A stretch of DNA of 12,342 nucleotides from NCBI GenBank assembly GCA_002791075.1, contig PFWI01000025.1, positions 1-12,342 on the forward strand, given 5' to 3'. The notes under the pieces are model-generated. The model searched no databases and was not told the origin of the DNA. It saw only the letters and a program-made list of their open reading frames with translations. A program made the position numbers and the translations under genes. Origin of the DNA: a bacterium (Candidatus Ratteibacteria) CG_4_9_14_3_um_filter_41_21. GTDB taxonomy: Bacteria > Ratteibacteria > UBA8468. Below, one piece after another: positions 12,313 to 12,342 of the stretch; positions within the stretch are counted from its first letter, which is position 1; the number at the start of each line of letters is the position of its first letter.

Positions 12313-12342
12313 CAACCACGAATTACGCGAATTAATCGAATT
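12264..12342 (+). repeat. Low-complexity dispersed repeat, continuing past the window end
   Basis: Two modules each open with aaccac (12264 and 12314). The first is a run of degenerate 8-9 base units (cacaaag, caccaag, ctcaaag, caccaag). The second is a run of roughly 9-base units ending in gaatt (acgaatt, acgcgaatt, aatcgaatt). Such modules occur, from memory, as dispersed intergenic repeats in many bacterial genomes. The right boundary is outside the window. Confidence 0.6.

Noticed and set aside
1..12342. CRISPR array, toxin-antitoxin pair, retron, phage or defence island
   Set aside because: No regularly spaced repeats, reverse transcriptase, nuclease-helicase, integrase or transposase signature was found on either strand; the intact genes with recognisable families look like housekeeping or common membrane families, apart from one unassigned small ORF at 8848.

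Overview
The window reads as a piece of an AT-leaning genome from an uncultured, probably Gram-negative bacterium. I infer this from three things: tightly packed housekeeping genes, Lys/Ile-rich proteins, and several small palindromic repeats of kinds common in metagenome-derived candidate phyla. Omnitrophota or a relative is possible, but the sequence alone does not fix the phylum. I see no phage, plasmid, CRISPR, toxin-antitoxin or insertion-sequence machinery, and no rRNA or tRNA gene.

Positions 1-9177 look like one long co-directional cluster, with gaps of at most 47 bases and several short overlaps. In order it holds: the end of nusB; a flippase-like membrane protein; a Gfo/Idh/MocA oxidoreductase; an M18 zinc aminopeptidase; trpS; hisC; pdxJ; a DUF2157 membrane protein with its usual GDYXXLXY partner; and a small basic/acidic hypothetical protein. 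The theme is basic metabolism and translation: transcription antitermination, tryptophan charging, amino-acid transamination, and synthesis of PLP, the cofactor the neighbouring aminotransferase needs. From 9178 to 9535 there is a decayed piece of a right-handed beta-helix carbohydrate-active protein. A HIT-family nucleotide hydrolase follows on the plus strand, then a TauE/SafE transporter on the minus strand. Next come mutM (fpg) and a small zincin-type metallopeptidase on the plus strand. The right end carries a strong-looking promoter and the first part of a DUF6941-like gene that runs into repeat sequence.

The most interesting signal is not a classical system. It is the repeated invasion of genes by small palindromic or repetitive DNA. 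A 72-base nested palindrome sits in frame inside the 5' end of pdxJ and adds about 24 residues. An unrelated 50-base G/C-rich palindrome lies in frame in a loop of the DUF2157 protein. A 75-base hairpin block overlaps the 5' end of the metallopeptidase gene. A low-complexity dispersed repeat truncates the last gene. A perfect 14-base tandem duplication also covers the stop codon of the oxidoreductase gene. The two in-frame cases resemble in principle the Rickettsia palindromic elements, which insert into protein genes without destroying them. That parallel is an inference and needs a genome-wide repeat search.
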